A stretch of DNA of 64,000 nucleotides, taken from positions 7,254,001-7,318,000 of the forward strand of contig NZ_FNSV01000005.1 of the NCBI RefSeq assembly GCF_900105905.1. The letters run 5' to 3'. The notes under the pieces were generated by a model. The model worked only from the letters and a program-made list of their open reading frames with translations, had not been told where the DNA came from and searched no databases. This DNA is from Rhodococcus koreensis. Its GTDB lineage: Bacteria > Actinomycetota > Actinomycetes > Mycobacteriales > Mycobacteriaceae. Of the stretch, positions 61,701-64,000 are shown in pieces (position 1 is the stretch's first letter; each line of letters begins with the position of its first letter). Made by a program: the position numbers and the translations under genes.

Positions 61701-63646
61701 CCGCGCACCCGTTCGCCGCGCCCCTCGACCTGGGCAACGTGCGACTGCGCAACCGCTTCGTGTCGGCCCCGATGGAACGCAACTACTGCGAGGTCGACGG
61801 CACGATGACCGACGAGTACATCGCGTATCTCGAACGCCGCGCGGCGGGCGGCGCGGCTGTCGTGTTCACCGAGGCCAGCTACGTGCGCGCCGACGGCAAG
61901 GGCCGCATCCGGCAGATGGGCGTCGACGTCGACGAACGCCTCCCGGGCATCGCGAAGCTGGCCGACGCGATCCATGCGCAGGGCGCGCTGGTGGGTGTCG
62001 AACTCAACCACGGCGGCCGCACCGCGCAGGGCGCCGTCAGCGGATTCGTCCCCGTCGCACCGTCACCGATTCCGTGCGCGGTGGTCGGCGGTGACATGCC
62101 CGAGCAACTCGACGGCGACGACATCGAGCACATCGTCGAATGCTTCGGCGAGGCCGCCGCGCGCTGTCAGCAAGCCGGAATCGACGTCATCTCGTTGCAC
62201 GGCGGGCACGGCTACCTCATCCACCAATTCCTCTCACCGGCGTACAACCACCGCGACGACGAGTGGGCCGACCCGACGCTGTTCGTCAACCGCGTCATCG
62301 ACGCCGTCCGCACCATGGCCCCGGGTATCGCTCTCGGACTGCGGTTCTCGGCGTTCGAGGCGATCGACGGCGGACTCGATGCCGAGACGACGCGCGCCCG
62401 CATCGACGCGATCGACACCGACCGCCTCGACTTCCTCGACGTCTCCGCCGGCAACTACGAATCCGGGCAGTGGATCATCCAGCCCGGTGAGTGGCCGCGC
62501 GGCCTCCTCGCCCCCTACTCCCGGCAGTACACGCGGGACTTCGACATCCCGGTCGGCGTCGCGGGCCGGATCAGCTCACCCGAGATCGCCGCGCAGATCA
62601 TCGAATCCGGGCAGGCCGACTTCGTGAGCATGGCCCGCACGCTGCACGCCGACCCCGACTTCCCGAACCGCGCGCTGGACGGCGGCCGGTACCGGCCGTG
62701 CATCGCCTGCAACTACTGCATCGACAGCCTCGCCGCCGGACCCGTCCCGTGCTCGGTCAACCCGTGGGTGGGCCGCGAACTCGAGCAGCCGTCGACGCCG
62801 GCGGACGTGCCCGTGCGCGTCGCGGTGGTCGGGGCCGGACCGTCCGGCATGGCGGCCGCCCGCGACCTCGCCCTCGCCGGGCACCGCGTGGACCTCTACG
62901 ACGAACGCGGCAGCCTCGGTGGGGATTTCGCGCTGGCGTCCCGGCTCCACGAGTACCCCGAGTATTCGCGGATCGTCGAGTGGTACCTCGCCGAACTCAC
63001 CGACCTCGACGTCACCTGCCACCCCGGCACGCGGGTCGACGCCGCCGCACTGGCCGGCCTGGATTTCGACGCCATCGTGCTCGCGACCGGCGGCCGCGGA
63101 CCCGCGGTCGACCTCCCCGGGGCCGGCACCCGCAGGGTCCGCGACGTCCGGGAGTTCCTGGCATCCGGTGACCCTGCCCCCGAGGCGATCACGATCTTCG
63201 GCGCCGACCGGGAAGCGGCCGCGGTCGCCGACGACCTGCTCCAGCACGGCACGACGGTCGTCATGATCGGCCCGCAGGAGACCATCGCCCACGACGTCGG
63301 CCGGCGCGGAAAGATCGTGCTGCTGCCGCGGCTCGCCGCGAGCGAGAACCTCACCACCCATCTGTCGTCGATCGTGACGCGGATCGAGGAAGACCGGGTG
63401 GTGATCTCGACCGGCGGCGAGGAGCGGGTGGTCGACGCTCCCGGTGAACTGCTGATCTCGCACGGCGTCGAGCCCCGCGCCGACCTGCTCGCCGCGCTGA
63501 GGGGGCTGGCACCCCGGCTCGGCGTCCACCCGGTCGGTGACGCGAGCGGTGACGGCGGCTCCATCCATACCGCTCTGGTGACCGCGGCCGACGTCGCCGC
63601 GAAGATCACGGCGGCCGCCGAGGCCCGCGAGGTGGTCAGCGCATGA
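61697..63646 (+). CDS. Fe-S flavoprotein of the 2,4-dienoyl-CoA reductase / old yellow enzyme family
   Basis: A 649-residue two-part enzyme. Residues 1-370: FMN TIM barrel (LRNRFVSAPMERNYCEVDG, VGVELNHGGRTAQG, SLHGGHGYLIHQFLSP). A CxxCxxC cluster (CIACNYC near 334) plus a later Cys binds [4Fe-4S]; the usual spacing is CxxCxxxC. Residues 375-640: FAD/NAD domain (VVGAGPSGMAAARDLA). Such enzymes reduce enones, enoates or dienoyl-CoAs, or dehydrogenate amines. Operon context suggests action on a cyclic intermediate derived from hydroaromatics. ATG in the previous stop (ATGA), GGAGGA site. Confidence 0.85.
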   Translation: MTAHPFAAPLDLGNVRLRNRFVSAPMERNYCEVDGTMTDEYIAYLERRAAGGAAVVFTEASYVRADGKGRIRQMGVDVDERLPGIAKLADAIHAQGALVGVELNHGGRTAQGAVSGFVPVAPSPIPCAVVGGDMPEQLDGDDIEHIVECFGEAAARCQQAGIDVISLHGGHGYLIHQFLSPAYNHRDDEWADPTLFVNRVIDAVRTMAPGIALGLRFSAFEAIDGGLDAETTRARIDAIDTDRLDFLDVSAGNYESGQWIIQPGEWPRGLLAPYSRQYTRDFDIPVGVAGRISSPEIAAQIIESGQADFVSMARTLHADPDFPNRALDGGRYRPCIACNYCIDSLAAGPVPCSVNPWVGRELEQPSTPADVPVRVAVVGAGPSGMAAARDLALAGHRVDLYDERGSLGGDFALASRLHEYPEYSRIVEWYLAELTDLDVTCHPGTRVDAAALAGLDFDAIVLATGGRGPAVDLPGAGTRRVRDVREFLASGDPAPEAITIFGADREAAAVADDLLQHGTTVVMIGPQETIAHDVGRRGKIVLLPRLAASENLTTHLSSIVTRIEEDRVVISTGGEERVVDAPGELLISHGVEPRADLLAALRGLAPRLGVHPVGDASGDGGSIHTALVTAADVAAKITAAAEAREVVSA

Positions 63647-64000
63647 TGGCGATCCCGCCCCTCGGTCTCGGGACCTGGCCGCTGACCGGTCCGGACGCCA
63701 CCCGGGCCGTGCTGTCCGGCATCGAGGCGGGCTACCGGCTGATCGACACTGCCGCCATCTACGGGAACGAGGACGCCGTGGGCGCCGCCCTCGCGGAGTG
63801 CGGTCTGCCCCGCGACGAACTGTTCGTCACCACCAAACTGCGCGGGAGCGATCACGTGTCGGGTGACATCCGCGGTGCCGTCGAACGCAGCCTGAAGAGT
63901 CTCGGGCTCGATCGGCTCGACCTGTTCCTCATCCACTGGCCGCTGCCACGCCACGACACATACGTCGCGGCGTTCGAGGCGATGCTCGCCTGCCGGGACG
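63643..64000 (+). CDS. Aldo/keto reductase, N-terminal part (runs off window)
   Basis: The frame from ATG 63643 is open to the end of the window and encodes the first 119 residues of an AKR: IPPLGLGTWPLTG, YRLIDTAAIYGNEDAVGAAL (Asp, Tyr), ELFVTTKLRG (Lys), DRLDLFLIHWPLP (His). Catalytic tetrad complete. The start overlaps the previous stop (ATGA), so it belongs to the same operon and likely reduces or oxidises an intermediate of that pathway. Confidence 0.85.
   Translation, partial: MMAIPPLGLGTWPLTGPDATRAVLSGIEAGYRLIDTAAIYGNEDAVGAALAECGLPRDELFVTTKLRGSDHVSGDIRGAVERSLKSLGLDRLDLFLIHWPLPRHDTYVAAFEAMLACRD

Overview
This 64 kb window is high-GC actinobacterial chromosome, most likely from a Rhodococcus of the R. 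jostii / R. opacus / R. wratislaviensis group. Supporting signs are GTG starts, 4-nt start/stop overlaps, Mce-associated membrane proteins, a mycothiol-type maleylpyruvate isomerase, many acyl-CoA, SDR and Baeyer-Villiger type enzymes, and a 3-hydroxybenzoate 6-hydroxylase closely resembling the one I recall from R. jostii RHA1. It reads as ordinary core-plus-catabolic chromosome: I saw no phage, insertion sequence, CRISPR array, tRNA or rRNA. No stretch over about 300 bases lacks a gene; the longest gaps (about 180-235 b) are promoter regions.

Layout. 1-2 kb: end of fusA, then tuf with a strong terminator. 2-4.8 kb (minus): Asp23/Gls24 envelope-stress operon including a 59-residue DUF2273-like membrane protein, then a YciI protein. 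5-6.5 kb: two orphan Mce-associated membrane proteins and an HNH-like protein. 6.5-9 kb (minus): NAD-salvage operon pnuC-nadR-nrtR with two NrtR-like operator boxes. 9-11.4 kb: paired acyl-CoA dehydrogenases. 11.8-19.1 kb (minus): five-gene SWIM / DUF5691 / MoxR AAA+ / DUF5682 / VWA cassette, every junction a 4-nt overlap; it resembles E. coli yehLMPQ and is the most interesting uncharacterised system here. 19-26 kb: small enzymes, MarR-FadD-patatin operon, secreted lipase, acetyltransferases. 26-30.5 kb: polar amino-acid ABC importer, SulP transporter, endonuclease IV. 30.6-32.1 kb: HipB-HipA module. 32-36.5 kb: lipoprotein, unknown 391-residue protein, frameshifted DUF222/HNH gene, DinB-like enzyme, secreted protein. 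36.5-41 kb: three SDRs, exported tyrosine phosphatase, aldo/keto reductase. 41.3-45.9 kb: aldehyde dehydrogenase / APC permease / GMC oxidoreductase operon (choline-like alcohol oxidation). 46-51.4 kb: thiolase, Baeyer-Villiger-type monooxygenase plus patatin, TetR, CorA. 51.5-57.5 kb: complete 3-hydroxybenzoate -> gentisate -> fumarate + pyruvate pathway with transporter and IclR regulator. 57.5-64 kb: LysR-controlled cluster with SDR, MHS transporter, shikimate-dehydrogenase-like protein, Fe-S old-yellow-enzyme-like reductase and an aldo/keto reductase cut by the window end.

A family of long palindromes that begin GTGAGT and end ACTCAC sits at several gene ends, often supplying the stop codon of one or both flanking genes and probably acting as bidirectional terminators.
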